Both the position numbers and the translations under genes were made by a program. The notes beneath the pieces were generated by a model. The model searched no databases and was not told the DNA's origin. It was given only the letters and a program-made list of their open reading frames with translations. This document shows, in pieces, positions 1 through 7,368 of a stretch of 60,565 nt of DNA; the first letter of the stretch is position 1, and every line of letters starts with the position of its first letter. The stretch is from a virus. The DNA lies in IMG/VR virus record IMGVR_UViG_3300003690_000008, positions 1 through 60,565 of that record. The stretch is one strand, 5' to 3'.

Positions 1-39
1 CGACTCACTAAAAGCATGTATAACGAACGCCTCGGATAG
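1..39 (+). CDS. C-terminal end of an upstream gene (partial)
   Basis: Frame 1 is open from the window edge and ends at TAG (37-39), giving the last twelve residues RLTKSMYNERLG. The next gene starts one base after the stop, the spacing seen throughout this genome, so this is probably the tail of a real gene. Nothing can be said about function. Confidence 0.4.
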   Translation, partial: RLTKSMYNERLG

Positions 40-40
40 C

Positions 41-202
41 ATGAACGCGGAGATCGCGCGGCTAAAGACGGAGATTGATCTGCTACGGGCTATGGTAGAT
101 CGAGTGGCTCCATTTCTCCATGCCCACAGCCAACTTGGTTTATTGGACCCTAACTTCCAACCCGAGCAGCCACCACCGTCTGGTGAAAAAGGAGGTGCAT
201 AA
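41..202 (+). CDS. Small hypothetical protein with N-terminal coiled coil (53 aa)
   Basis: The ATG at 41 opens a 53-residue ORF beginning MNAEIARLKTEIDLLRAMVD, a short heptad-like amphipathic helix, followed by a Pro-rich end (QPEQPPPSGEKGGA). Its TAA overlaps the ATG of the next gene (TAATG), which suggests translational coupling. Leu/Ile at a/d positions suggests oligomerisation. No family recognised. Confidence 0.5.
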   Translation: MNAEIARLKTEIDLLRAMVDRVAPFLHAHSQLGLLDPNFQPEQPPPSGEKGGA

Positions 203-489
203 TGGCCGAACTAGATAAATTACCTGAAGCAATTATAGGAGCACTCTTGTATGGGTCAGGGGTGTACAGGAAGAATATCGAAACCTGCCGTCGTGCATTG
301 GAACCGCTGCGGGAAAAAATAAAAGAACAAGACGCCGAGATCGTGCGGTTGCGGAAGGTAATCAACTCAATAGCTGACAACTTATGCAAAGGTACAAGCA
401 TAACGGCCCCTGAGTGCATCAAGGAAGCACGCATGGAGGCTCTCGGCGAGCTTGCGGCTCAGTCGCAGGAACTCGACATGGGGTACTGA
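202..489 (+). CDS. Small hypothetical protein, coiled coil (95 aa)
   Basis: Start ATG at 202 is preceded by AAAAAGGAGG (SD). The protein is basic and helical; residues about 40-70 form a charged amphipathic helix containing IVRLRKVINSIADNLCKG. That segment resembles the C-terminal helix of the gene at 690 (RLRNVINTLAENLRK), so the two small genes look paralogous. Function unknown; likely an accessory early protein. Confidence 0.6.
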   Translation: MAELDKLPEAIIGALLYGSGVYRKNIETCRRALEPLREKIKEQDAEIVRLRKVINSIADNLCKGTSITAPECIKEARMEALGELAAQSQELDMGY

Positions 490-491
490 CA

Positions 492-674
492 ATGAGCAAC
501 AAAGTTGAACGATGCTGCCTATGCGACGAGCCAACCGGACGCGCCGGCATACATGATGACTCAATCTATGCCACACTGAAAGAAGACGTTCCACCGCATC
601 ATGCTGGCGATGAAATTGGTCCGCTATGCGTAGGTTGCTTTAACCAGCTTTACGATGACGAACTAACAGATTAA
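492..674 (+). CDS. Small CxxC zinc-ribbon protein (60 aa)
   Basis: ATG at 492 follows the previous stop by 2 nt. The product has two Cys pairs, CCLC near residue 8 and CVGC near residue 48, spaced as in a zinc ribbon, followed by an acidic tail (YDDELTD). A longer in-frame reading from 414 exists but would overlap the previous gene by 75 nt; the short start fits the spacing rule here. Role unknown; probably metal-binding. Confidence 0.6.
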   Translation: MSNKVERCCLCDEPTGRAGIHDDSIYATLKEDVPPHHAGDEIGPLCVGCFNQLYDDELTD

Positions 675-689
675 CCTAAAAAGAAAGCC

Positions 690-857
690 ATGTTTGACAT
701 CAACAAAGGAGGCATTGAACGGTTTGAATCATACGTGGTCAAGGCAAACGAGATGGCTGATGAGATTGTGCGATTACTGAACGAGAACGATCGGCTGAGG
801 AACGTAATCAACACACTAGCGGAAAACCTGCGCAAAGCAAAAGGAGCCAAGCCATGA
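690..857 (+). CDS. Small coiled-coil hypothetical protein, paralog of the 202 gene (55 aa)
   Basis: ATG at 690 gives MFDINKGGIERFESYVVKAN, then a Leu/Ile heptad helix ending RLRNVINTLAENLRKAKG. The C-terminal helix matches that of the gene at 202. The TGA overlaps the next ATG (ATGA). AAGAAAG precedes the start as a weak SD. Function unknown. Confidence 0.5.
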   Translation: MFDINKGGIERFESYVVKANEMADEIVRLLNENDRLRNVINTLAENLRKAKGAKP

Positions 858-1615
858 CCGACAAAGACGACAACATGATCGAGATATGCGTGGCCGTTAA
901 GGTCAACAGCGACGGTAGCTATTGGTGTAACGGCTGGGACGTGAAGCACGGAGATCAATCTCCGTTGGTGAAGCAAACATATCACGTCAAGTTCAAGGTC
1001 CCAAAACCGAAGATCATCGTAATGGACCTTGCCGACCAGTCTGTCTATCCGGCGGGGAAGATCACCTTTCCCCCAGGCATACAAGCCGGCCCGTTGGTGA
1101 TTACCAAGCCCCTAGGGATGGAGGTCGCGGTAACGCCGAAACCAGACGGCGACTATATCAAGATGGGACCAGAAGAGACAACACTGGAAATACCCGCGCC
1201 GCCCGTCGTGCCGGAGGCTCTCATAGGAAGTGCAATCCCGAAGGACAAAACAAAGGCCACGGACAAGCCGGTGGTTGTTCTGCCGAAGCCAAGTCCGAAA
1301 TTGCCGCCGGGGGTCATCCCATCAGTCACCGATATCACTATACGCGGCAAACATGCAGTCAGCGATGTCACGAATAAGGTTATCGGTAAACCTGGAAACA
1401 GTGGCCTAACGCGAAAATGGACGCAGTACCGTATGGAAATTGTGGCGTACATCTGCGCTAATGGACCAGCGCGTCAGGGCGAGATAGCCAAAGCATTATC
1501 CATCCCGGTAGGCAGCATGACTTCTATTATGGTCCACGAGTTCTTCGAGCAGAACGCCAATGGAGAATGGATGGTCGTGAAGTCTGAGGTTCAGGTTACG
1601 GAGCCCAGTGAATGA
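854..1615 (+). CDS. Hypothetical protein with C-terminal winged-helix-like region (253 aa)
   Basis: ATG at 854 overlaps the upstream stop and is preceded by AAAAGGAG. The N-terminal 60 residues are beta-rich, the middle (about 95-160) is Pro/Lys-rich and probably disordered, and the last 65 residues read like a winged helix: YRMEIVAYICANGPARQGEI, then a second helix (VGSMTSIMVHEFFEQ) and a wing (ANGEWMVV). It may bind nucleic acid. No named family recognised. Confidence 0.65.
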   Translation: MTDKDDNMIEICVAVKVNSDGSYWCNGWDVKHGDQSPLVKQTYHVKFKVPKPKIIVMDLADQSVYPAGKITFPPGIQAGPLVITKPLGMEVAVTPKPDGDYIKMGPEETTLEIPAPPVVPEALIGSAIPKDKTKATDKPVVVLPKPSPKLPPGVIPSVTDITIRGKHAVSDVTNKVIGKPGNSGLTRKWTQYRMEIVAYICANGPARQGEIAKALSIPVGSMTSIMVHEFFEQNANGEWMVVKSEVQVTEPSE

Positions 1616-1619
1616 ATAC

Positions 1620-1690
1620 GCGGCCAGCCGGCACGCGGGCTAGTGTGTGGTTTTCTAATCCGCTGAGTTGCAAAACGGTCGGCTGGCCGC
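1620..1690 (+). other. 11-bp perfect inverted repeat with structured 49-nt loop
   Basis: The 11-mer at 1620-1630 (GCGGCCAGCCG) is the exact reverse complement of 1680-1690. The loop holds a second arm (GTGG...CCGC flanking TTTTCTAAT) and GTT-GCAA-AAC with a GNRA-type tetraloop. A competing hairpin pairs CAAAACG (1671-1677) with CGTTTTG (1690-1696). It lies between two genes and ends just upstream of the SD of the 1711 gene. The outline resembles a degraded tRNA-Arg, but D and T arms do not fold canonically. Confidence 0.45.
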
Positions 1691-1710
1691 GTTTTGAACT
1701 GGGAGAAACG

Positions 1711-1815
1711 ATGAAAATACCACGGACGACAGTAACAATAAAAGATGGAATCGCTGTAACCCCAGATGCAGGAGTTGATAGTCTGAAGGAGTTATTGGAG
1801 AAAATATACACATGA
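1711..1815 (+). CDS. Very small hypothetical protein (34 aa)
   Basis: GGGAG at 1701-1705 sits 5 nt before this ATG, while the earlier in-frame ATG at 1612 would run through the inverted repeat. The product, MKIPRTTVTIKDGIAVTPDA..., looks like a beta hairpin followed by a short helix. Its TGA overlaps the next ATG. Function unknown. Confidence 0.4.
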   Translation: MKIPRTTVTIKDGIAVTPDAGVDSLKELLEKIYT

Positions 1816-2012
1816 ACACCACATGCACCTGCGGAACATGTATCTTCTGGCATCGAATGGAAAGCGGGGGGGTTACTCACGAAGGCGAGTGCCGAAAGAG
1901 GACGGCAGTGTACGTGCAAGACCTCATTGACGTGTGGCCATGTACATCAGAAAGCGCAGGTTGCGGCCAGCACGAGAGAGACTTCACAAAGGAATACGAC
2001 ACGAAAGGGTAG
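1812..2012 (+). CDS. Small Cys-rich putative zinc-binding protein (66 aa)
   Basis: Cysteines form CTCGTC at residues 4-9, then single Cys residues near 27 and 44 and a terminal CGQH near 51-54. This pattern is common in small phage metal-binding proteins of unknown role. It overlaps the upstream gene by 4 nt. Confidence 0.55.
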   Translation: MNTTCTCGTCIFWHRMESGGVTHEGECRKRTAVYVQDLIDVWPCTSESAGCGQHERDFTKEYDTKG

Positions 2013-2018
2013 ATCACA

Positions 2019-3869
2019 ATGTCTGACGTATCACAAGACCCAGATCAATTAGATAAGTTCTCTGATGAATTAAAGAGAATTTACTCTATGCTCGGTCGGT
2101 ACTTGCCAGGGGATAGCACCGAGGAATTCATCGAGTACCTAAAAGCATCCGATCATCCTCTTCATAGTTTTCTTTTGTGGATGTTCGTGTCTCGCGTTTG
2201 GGCGATCTATCATTCAGGCAGGCCGATGCTGTCGCATGATATCGAAGAGAGATTTATATGCGCACTGATCTCCAAGGGTGCGGAGCTTGGTATAGGCGCA
2301 CACACTGGAAGGGTGCATGGAAACACTAAATGGGACGACATGCCGGATGAGGTGGATAAACGCCGGATGATAACCTGCTGGAGAAAACACGCAAAGGTCA
2401 TCAGGATGCTACACGAAGAACATCAAGGTGCATCCACGGGAAAACTTGCCTCGCTGTTGAATAACATCAAGATGGCCGGCCCCAACAGGAATCTGTCGAA
2501 AAAATTCATTGGTGACGTGAAGGTCGTCTACAAAGTCCTCGGGCCTTACCTTGACATTACACTAGAGGAGTTCTACGACGATTTTAGACGAGACGGTGAC
2601 CCTGACGCAGAACTTAGCATGTGGTTTGTTGTTGCTCACGTCTGGGTATTGTATCACGACCGATACATGAATGGCATTGCAATGGAGTCCGACGAAGACG
2701 AGAAGCTATTCGTCGACGCGCTGTTGACCATAACTGCCGGCACGAAATCATCCAAGGAATTTGGCGACATGCTGCCAGATTGCGTGGACATCGGTGAGTT
2801 GGTGTTGTGCGTTGGTGAGGTTCGTGATGAATTAGATCAACAGTTTAATGACACCCAGCATTCAGGTAGGCCAATGAGCGGTAGCGCAGAGAAACCCCGC
2901 TGCGACTTCTGGGAATGGGAGACCGCCTATCACCTCCACAAGCAAGCCACCAAAAGCAACCGAAAATACAAGCCACCGCCTGAGCCCGCATACTACAACG
3001 ATATATTACGCAAATCCATGGAGCTTCCGCGAAGTAAACAGAACAACATCGACACAGCGAACCTACGCAGCGAGATAGCGTGGGTGAGAGGTGGAAGGCC
3101 GTACTATAAAGTGTGGCCCGCAATGCTCGACATGCTCCTAGAGAGCAAGCTGAATATTGGGTGTAATTACATCAACATGCCGTTTGAGCAATTCGTGTTA
3201 CGATTTCCGAAAGAGAGTAGCTCCATAAAAAACAGCCCCAGGTCGGCTCTTGTCACGGTGATTCGACGGGCTACCTTCGGAAAGGATCGCAGAGACATGG
3301 TAATGGTTTGTTGGCGAGACGAAACGGACTACCCAGGCAGGCCAGGCGGCAGCGTCCCAAGCATGAGCTACGCCAACTTCCCGATAGAAAGCGAGTATAC
3401 TATCGATGATACAATCGAAAAGATAGTGAGCGTTGACACTCCAAGCAACGATCCAGAGACAGTTGAGGGGGTCATGCGGGTTGCGATGTCGGCTACCTTC
3501 TTCGCTGTCAACAACCACGAGATCATCAGGCCAGATATTCCACGGCGATTGATTGAGAAGCACGCAAAGGCCGTCGAGTGTGGCGACGAGGGGGCACGCA
3601 AGCGATACGAGAGCAAGAACAACGGATGGCACCTCGGCGCGGACATACTCACGCCCAAGCCAATCGTAGTTGGCGAGAACGGAAGCAGCGATACCAACGG
3701 CGAGTCAAAGAGACGCCTAGAATTCAGTCACCCCAGAACCGGCTTCATGGGACTGCGGGCTTGCGGCCCCGGGCGAAGCCGTCGCGTGATGACATTCATT
3801 CGCCCGACGATAGTACGACCAGACAGGCCGCTTGGCCCAACGCGAGGACGAGGGGTAAAACAACCATGA
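2019..3869 (+). CDS. Large hypothetical protein with an internal duplication (616 aa)
   Basis: AGATCACA precedes the ATG. Two homologous helical segments are visible: residues about 15-90 (RIYSMLGRYLPGDSTEEFIE ... SRVWAIYH) and about 165-245 (VVYKVLGPYLDITLEEFYDD ... AHVWVLYH). Each ends with an acidic stretch and a similar helix (ERFICALI / EKLFVDALL). The C-terminal part (about 300-616) is unrelated, Arg/Lys-rich near its end. No catalytic motif recognised. It is the largest gene in the early block and overlaps the next gene by 4 nt. Confidence 0.7.
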   Translation: MSDVSQDPDQLDKFSDELKRIYSMLGRYLPGDSTEEFIEYLKASDHPLHSFLLWMFVSRVWAIYHSGRPMLSHDIEERFICALISKGAELGIGAHTGRVHGNTKWDDMPDEVDKRRMITCWRKHAKVIRMLHEEHQGASTGKLASLLNNIKMAGPNRNLSKKFIGDVKVVYKVLGPYLDITLEEFYDDFRRDGDPDAELSMWFVVAHVWVLYHDRYMNGIAMESDEDEKLFVDALLTITAGTKSSKEFGDMLPDCVDIGELVLCVGEVRDELDQQFNDTQHSGRPMSGSAEKPRCDFWEWETAYHLHKQATKSNRKYKPPPEPAYYNDILRKSMELPRSKQNNIDTANLRSEIAWVRGGRPYYKVWPAMLDMLLESKLNIGCNYINMPFEQFVLRFPKESSSIKNSPRSALVTVIRRATFGKDRRDMVMVCWRDETDYPGRPGGSVPSMSYANFPIESEYTIDDTIEKIVSVDTPSNDPETVEGVMRVAMSATFFAVNNHEIIRPDIPRRLIEKHAKAVECGDEGARKRYESKNNGWHLGADILTPKPIVVGENGSSDTNGESKRRLEFSHPRTGFMGLRACGPGRSRRVMTFIRPTIVRPDRPLGPTRGRGVKQP

Positions 3870-4081
3870 AACCAAAATACAGTCTTACAATCGAGATTGA
3901 CGATCCCGAACGCGAACTACTTCCTGTTTACATACAGATTGGCCGCGAGGGCAAACATGCCGTGACAAAAGAAATAATAGAAGGGGCCGTGTTCGCTGAC
4001 TACGGAACAAAGGGAGAGCTACTTGGAGTAGAGATGCTGGAGCCCTGCGACGTGTCGGTGAAGGATATTATCTCAGAGTAA
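3866..4081 (+). CDS. DUF2283-like small protein (71 aa)
   Basis: ATG at 3866 overlaps the upstream TGA. The C-terminal half (FADYGTKGELLGVEMLEP) matches the pattern of DUF2283, where a variable beta strand is followed by D-x-x-G-x-L-x-G-x-E-h-L. Members are small beta proteins of unknown function, often near toxin-antitoxin or regulatory genes. A longer in-frame ORF from 3578 would lie inside the preceding gene and was not used. Confidence 0.55.
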   Translation: MKPKYSLTIEIDDPERELLPVYIQIGREGKHAVTKEIIEGAVFADYGTKGELLGVEMLEPCDVSVKDIISE

Positions 4082-4088
4082 AATAACC

Positions 4089-4283
4089 ATGGAAATAGAG
4101 GTCGTATTTTCATCTGTTCCAAAGGGATTGCAGAACCTCAAAAAGGGCGAGCGTTGCGATATCTTGTCGATGCGAGGTGGCCGTCTTCGTGTTATCAGGC
4201 ACGGCGATCACGCGCCGGTGGAGTATTGGTTTACGTGGAACAAGGAAGGCCAGTGTTACGACCCGGATGAAGTGAGCGATTGA
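4089..4283 (+). CDS. Small hypothetical protein (64 aa)
   Basis: ATG at 4089 follows the previous stop closely. The product is beta-rich (MEIEVVFSSVPKGLQNLKKG ... YWFTWN) with a Lys/Arg-rich centre and acidic end. No family recognised. Confidence 0.5.
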   Translation: MEIEVVFSSVPKGLQNLKKGERCDILSMRGGRLRVIRHGDHAPVEYWFTWNKEGQCYDPDEVSD

Positions 4284-4305
4284 AAATGAAAGCGAGGTAG
4301 AAGTC

Positions 4306-4551
4306 ATGGTCGCCGCCGCAAGAAGCAAGCCGTTTTCCGTGACAATCCAGCCTGATGGCTGGTTTAATCTAGGCTGGATTGACGCTATAGTAGGCAGCGA
4401 GAAACGGGAATTTTTTGATCCCGATTCACCTGTCCTGGATACTGATATCGACGCCTACGTTGATGGATATGACATGGCGAAGGAAACGCGGTTTCAAGTT
4501 CCTGGTGTGATGCGCGGAATGCGTGAGCGCAATCAGTTAGTTGTGACGTAA
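4306..4551 (+). CDS. Small hypothetical protein (81 aa)
   Basis: ATG preceded by GCGAGGTAG. Residues 5-40 look like a two-strand beta element (FSVTIQPDGWFNLGWIDAIV), followed by an acidic stretch and a helix. Function unknown. Confidence 0.5.
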   Translation: MVAAARSKPFSVTIQPDGWFNLGWIDAIVGSEKREFFDPDSPVLDTDIDAYVDGYDMAKETRFQVPGVMRGMRERNQLVVT

Positions 4552-4568
4552 TTAAAGGAGCCTAGGAA

Positions 4569-4856
4569 ATGACATCGGAATTTATGGTGACGCCTTCTGG
4601 GTTGATGTACCCCCACAAAAAGGAACCAGAGAAGCAAGAGGTTGTGTTCCGCACGCCCCTGGAACTGGAGGACGAAGAACTACGCCAGAAAGCCAAGGAC
4701 GGCCTATTGCTGCTCTGGGACGCCATGAGTCTATCGGAGCCGGGATCACTCTTTGATGGTAAGAAAAAGTACGCCACCTACCGCGCGGCATACGATCTAC
4801 TCGGTACAATGCTGCTTGGCGATGGAGGTTACCCGGTAAAGGAGCAGTACTGCTGA
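4569..4856 (+). CDS. Hypothetical protein (95 aa)
   Basis: Preceded by AAAGGAG (4554-4560) at good spacing. It is acidic and mainly helical (LELEDEELRQKAKDGLLLLW). The stop TGA overlaps the next start by one base. No family recognised. Confidence 0.55.
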   Translation: MTSEFMVTPSGLMYPHKKEPEKQEVVFRTPLELEDEELRQKAKDGLLLLWDAMSLSEPGSLFDGKKKYATYRAAYDLLGTMLLGDGGYPVKEQYC

Positions 4857-5062
4857 TGGCTAAGATATGGGAACCGATGGCTAAGGGCAACTGGGATTCA
4901 GATGCCGTGGCGGTAGCCGTTGCACCTTTGCCGCCGAACGTTCCGATTCCGTCCAAGATGCCAGTCGAGATGATGCGAATCGACAGTAAAGGCAATCTTG
5001 GGATGGCAACCACTTCTCCAGCAGCACTGCTCTATGTGAAAGGAGCATCATCGTGTCTTTAG
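4856..5062 (+). CDS. Short protein with a tail-fibre-type repeat motif (68 aa)
   Basis: Residues 40-64 read MRIDSKGNLGMATTSPAALL, which follows the phage fibre pattern (I-D-x-x-G-N-h-G-h-x-T-x-S-P-x-x-x-L-x-V) also present in the large fibre protein at 12455 (GNVGINISSPAEKLHI). The remainder is low complexity. It could be a fibre remnant or a small fibre-chaperone-like protein. It overlaps the next gene by 10 nt. Confidence 0.5.
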   Translation: MAKIWEPMAKGNWDSDAVAVAVAPLPPNVPIPSKMPVEMMRIDSKGNLGMATTSPAALLYVKGASSCL

Positions 5063-5373
5063 AACGAAGGGGATTCTTAAAGTCCGTCGCGGGGTTTATC
5101 GGCTGGATAGCAACAGCGCCGCTACTGCCGAGTATTCCGATTACCACGGAGGATGTGTCGCAGTCCACTATGCCTCCACTCAGGGAACTCATGCTCATTG
5201 AGAGAATCGCCGATGGTGATAGCAATTTACCCCTTGGCAGCGTTTGGATATGGGTTGGAGAATTCATTCCGCAGGGATGGGCATTGATGGACGGCAAGCA
5301 GAACTCCGAGGCCATTGGCGGAAGCGGAGAGAATTGGATGAAAGATTTTGCTCCGCACGGTCTCGGCTGGTGA
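5053..5373 (+). CDS. Putative Tat-exported protein with tail-collar-like motif (106 aa)
   Basis: The GTG start at 5053 follows GGAGCATC. The N-terminus MSLERRGFLKSVAGFIGWIA fits a twin-arginine signal (ERRGFLKS plus hydrophobic stretch). Residues about 60-85 read GSVWIWVGEFIPQGWALMDG, the signature strand of phage tail-collar domains (normally IPxGWxxCDG). The combination on a 106-residue protein is odd. It may be an exported or virion-associated fragment. Confidence 0.5.
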   Translation: MSLERRGFLKSVAGFIGWIATAPLLPSIPITTEDVSQSTMPPLRELMLIERIADGDSNLPLGSVWIWVGEFIPQGWALMDGKQNSEAIGGSGENWMKDFAPHGLGW

Positions 5374-5384
5374 AGAGATAGCTA

Positions 5385-5543
5385 ATGGCTAACCACAAAG
5401 ACATCACAGAAGAAGAAGCGTGGGCGGAGGTCGAGCGAATCGTACCGTCTAACGAGGAGCTACTTGCGTTGGTTGCCCGGTTTCCGCCGCCGCAAGAATG
5501 GTACGACGAAGACGACTGCTGGGAAGAGACGCCAGAGGAATGA
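5385..5543 (+). CDS. Small acidic hypothetical protein (52 aa)
   Basis: ATG at 5385, 11 nt after the previous stop, GAAGAGATAG upstream. Very acidic (ITEEEAWAEVERIV at residues 7-20; end WYDEDDCWEETPEE). Such short acidic phage proteins can be inhibitors or DNA mimics, but nothing proves it here. Confidence 0.45.
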   Translation: MANHKDITEEEAWAEVERIVPSNEELLALVARFPPPQEWYDEDDCWEETPEE

Positions 5544-5546
5544 ACC

Positions 5547-6221
5547 ATGAGCCTGGCAGTAATGGACAACCAACAAAATACCGATGGAATCGGCATTACG
5601 GCTGTCACGAAGCTCAAACATGCCGACCTCTGGCGAGCCGCTAAGAAACTCGGCAGCCAGTCAGCGCTAGGGAGGCACCTTGGGTTGCATCCCAGTGAAA
5701 TTGGCCTATGGATAAACTTAAGGGGGGTGCCACCATCCGAAGCAGTTGAGGGAAGTGCAAGGTGGACCGAAGATTACATAATGCAACTGGAAGGCAAGCT
5801 GCTGGCGCTGACTGGAAAATCCTGGGAAGAGTTGTTTCCGCCTGAACTCAGAAATAACACTGAATTTCTATGCTCCCAAAAAACAATCGAGAAAACGGCC
5901 TACCTCCGCGCTTCAGCGCTAGAGCATTATGCCAGAGCGACCACAGAGCGACTGTCATCTCCAGGCAATCACGATGGCGGGGATAAACTGCGAAGTGACT
6001 TGAATAGTGCCATCAAGACGCTCAGCTATCGCGAGCGCGAGATCATCAAGCTCCGTTACGGGCTGGGCGACGGTTACAGCTATACCCTGGAAGAGGTGGG
6101 GCACATTTTCAAAGTAAGTAAAGATCGTATCAGGCAAATCGAAGACAAGGCAATACGAAAGCTCCAGCAACCAAATAGAGCGGGGCTACTGGCAGACCAC
6201 TTACCGGAGTTGGATAAATAA
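5547..6221 (+). CDS. Sigma-70 region-4-like transcription factor (224 aa)
   Basis: Two DNA-binding parts are visible. Residues about 28-60 contain a Cro-like helix-turn-helix (SALGRHLGLHPSEIGLWINL). Residues about 150-207 match sigma-70 region 4: LSYREREIIKLRYGLGDGYS, then TLEEVGHIFKVSKDRIRQIE and DKAIRKLQ, the classic -35-recognition helix. There is no region 2, so it cannot be a complete sigma factor. It probably diverts host RNA polymerase or acts as an activator of phage promoters. ATG at 5547 lies 3 nt after the upstream stop. Confidence 0.8.
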   Translation: MSLAVMDNQQNTDGIGITAVTKLKHADLWRAAKKLGSQSALGRHLGLHPSEIGLWINLRGVPPSEAVEGSARWTEDYIMQLEGKLLALTGKSWEELFPPELRNNTEFLCSQKTIEKTAYLRASALEHYARATTERLSSPGNHDGGDKLRSDLNSAIKTLSYREREIIKLRYGLGDGYSYTLEEVGHIFKVSKDRIRQIEDKAIRKLQQPNRAGLLADHLPELDK

Positions 6222-6224
6222 CCG

Positions 6225-6530
6225 ATGTACACTTACGGCGACCTAAAAAACGTTGTCAATAGAATGACAGACTTACAACTTTCTCGGCCCGTTCAAGTCT
6301 TGCCACCGCACACAGACGGCGACAAACCCATAGAATTGCACGCTGTCTTGGAGGTGGCTGCTATCCTGGTGATGTGTGGTCAACAGCAGACTCGAAGTTC
6401 CTACGACAATCAACACCACCCCGAAGATATTATACTGTTGACGGACCTGAATCCGTTCGACCCTGACGGCGCAATAGCCGAAGACCTAGGGAAGTGTGAG
6501 AAAATCTACCTAGGGCCACTGAGGGAATAA
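6225..6530 (+). CDS. Hypothetical protein (101 aa)
   Basis: ATG follows the sigma-like gene by 3 nt, so the two are probably co-transcribed. The N-terminal helix (YGDLKNVVNRMTDLQLSRPV) is followed by beta strands with conserved-looking Asp/Gly. No family recognised. Confidence 0.55.
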   Translation: MYTYGDLKNVVNRMTDLQLSRPVQVLPPHTDGDKPIELHAVLEVAAILVMCGQQQTRSSYDNQHHPEDIILLTDLNPFDPDGAIAEDLGKCEKIYLGPLRE

Positions 6531-6534
6531 TGCC

Positions 6535-6669
6535 ATGGCCCACTCACGCAAAGACACCTGGACACCGGCTCCGCAGTGGTGGAAGCACCTGCGCAAGTAC
6601 TGCAAGAGGATCGTGTCGAAACAAGAACGCCAAGCGGCAAAGAAACGAATCGAAAAAGGAGAATCATAA
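6535..6669 (+). CDS. Very small basic protein (44 aa)
   Basis: ATG at 6535; the TAA overlaps the next ATG (TAATG). The product begins MAHSRKDTWTPAPQWWKHLR and is rich in Lys/Arg/Trp, suggesting nucleic-acid contact. Function unknown. Confidence 0.5.
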   Translation: MAHSRKDTWTPAPQWWKHLRKYCKRIVSKQERQAAKKRIEKGES

Positions 6670-7073
6670 TGACAAGTCGAAGAGAATTATTTTATGCAAT
6701 TGCCGGGATGCCAGTAATGGTTGCATTCGGCGAACAAGTGACAAAAGCAAAAGGCGATCTCGATGTTCGACGGTTGTACACGCAGGCAGACGCCTATATT
6801 AAGGCCCAACCACTGCCGAGTACCCAGGCCGGATTCAGCGAAGTGAAGGCAGCAATGCAATCGGACGATGATTACGCATGGTCTTGGCATTGCAATGTAG
6901 CTTGTGCCGCGATGGACGAAGGAGTTGACCACAAGACGGCACAGAAGATCGCTGCACGATTCATGGGATGGGCTTTCCAGGTTGACACGGAACGTCTGGT
7001 CCAAGGCCGGACAGAATTAAACAAGGTAGTGAATAATGACGAATCGCGGAAAGCGCAAATACGCATGTCGTGA
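6669..7073 (+). CDS. Phage protein with twin-arginine-like N-terminus (134 aa)
   Basis: AAAGGAG precedes ATG 6669; the earlier in-frame ATG at 6576 would overlap the upstream gene. The N-terminus MTSRRELFYAIAGMPVMVAF carries RR plus a hydrophobic segment. Residues about 60-115 (DDDYAWSWHCNVACAAMDEG, then HKTAQKIAARFMGWAFQVD) match a widespread phage domain of unknown function with a W-x-W-H core. The C-terminus overlaps the next gene by 38 nt. Confidence 0.6.
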   Translation: MTSRRELFYAIAGMPVMVAFGEQVTKAKGDLDVRRLYTQADAYIKAQPLPSTQAGFSEVKAAMQSDDDYAWSWHCNVACAAMDEGVDHKTAQKIAARFMGWAFQVDTERLVQGRTELNKVVNNDESRKAQIRMS

Positions 7074-7251
7074 TTGCGGCCATACCCAATTTGTTCATTG
7101 GGTGGAACTGAATCGTAGGGCACATCCAAGGTGTATTGCCTGCGGAGGGCTCATGGAACCGTATTCCGATGGCGCGGTAAAGGATCGGGAAATAGGCGAT
7201 TCAAATATCCGCGAGCACGACGAAGGACGTGGCGATATAGTTCGCTCATAG
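7036..7251 (+). CDS. Zinc-ribbon protein (71 aa)
   Basis: CRDCGHTQFVHWVELNRRAH, then CIACGG: two CxxC knuckles separated by 18 residues, a typical zinc ribbon that may contact nucleic acid or RNA polymerase. ATG at 7036 is preceded by ACAAGGTAG and overlaps the preceding gene by 38 nt. Confidence 0.6.
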   Translation: MTNRGKRKYACRDCGHTQFVHWVELNRRAHPRCIACGGLMEPYSDGAVKDREIGDSNIREHDEGRGDIVRS

Positions 7252-7267
7252 GACGATGGGGTGTAAA

Positions 7268-7366
7268 ATGATCGGCGTAAGCAGTGAGTCAGTGCGAGCC
7301 CTTCATGGGCCGCATCCGGTATTGAGATCACAAAGAGATCGGATAAACGATCTGGCGAAGGTGTAA
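7268..7366 (+). CDS. Tiny hypothetical ORF (32 aa)
   Basis: ATG at 7268 follows GATGGGGTG. The product is MIGVSSESVRALHGPHPVLR plus twelve residues. It fills the only gap between two firm genes and ends 2 nt before the next ATG, which supports it weakly. Confidence 0.3.
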   Translation: MIGVSSESVRALHGPHPVLRSQRDRINDLAKV

Positions 7367-7368
7367 TA

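Noticed and set aside
1620-1690. Intact tRNA-Arg (TCT)
   Set aside because: Acceptor stem and loop resemble a tRNA, but D stem and T arm do not fold and the T-loop consensus is absent.
3578-4081. 167-aa ORF starting in the 616-aa gene
   Set aside because: Its first part is out of frame with a real gene; only the part from 3866 looks like a gene.
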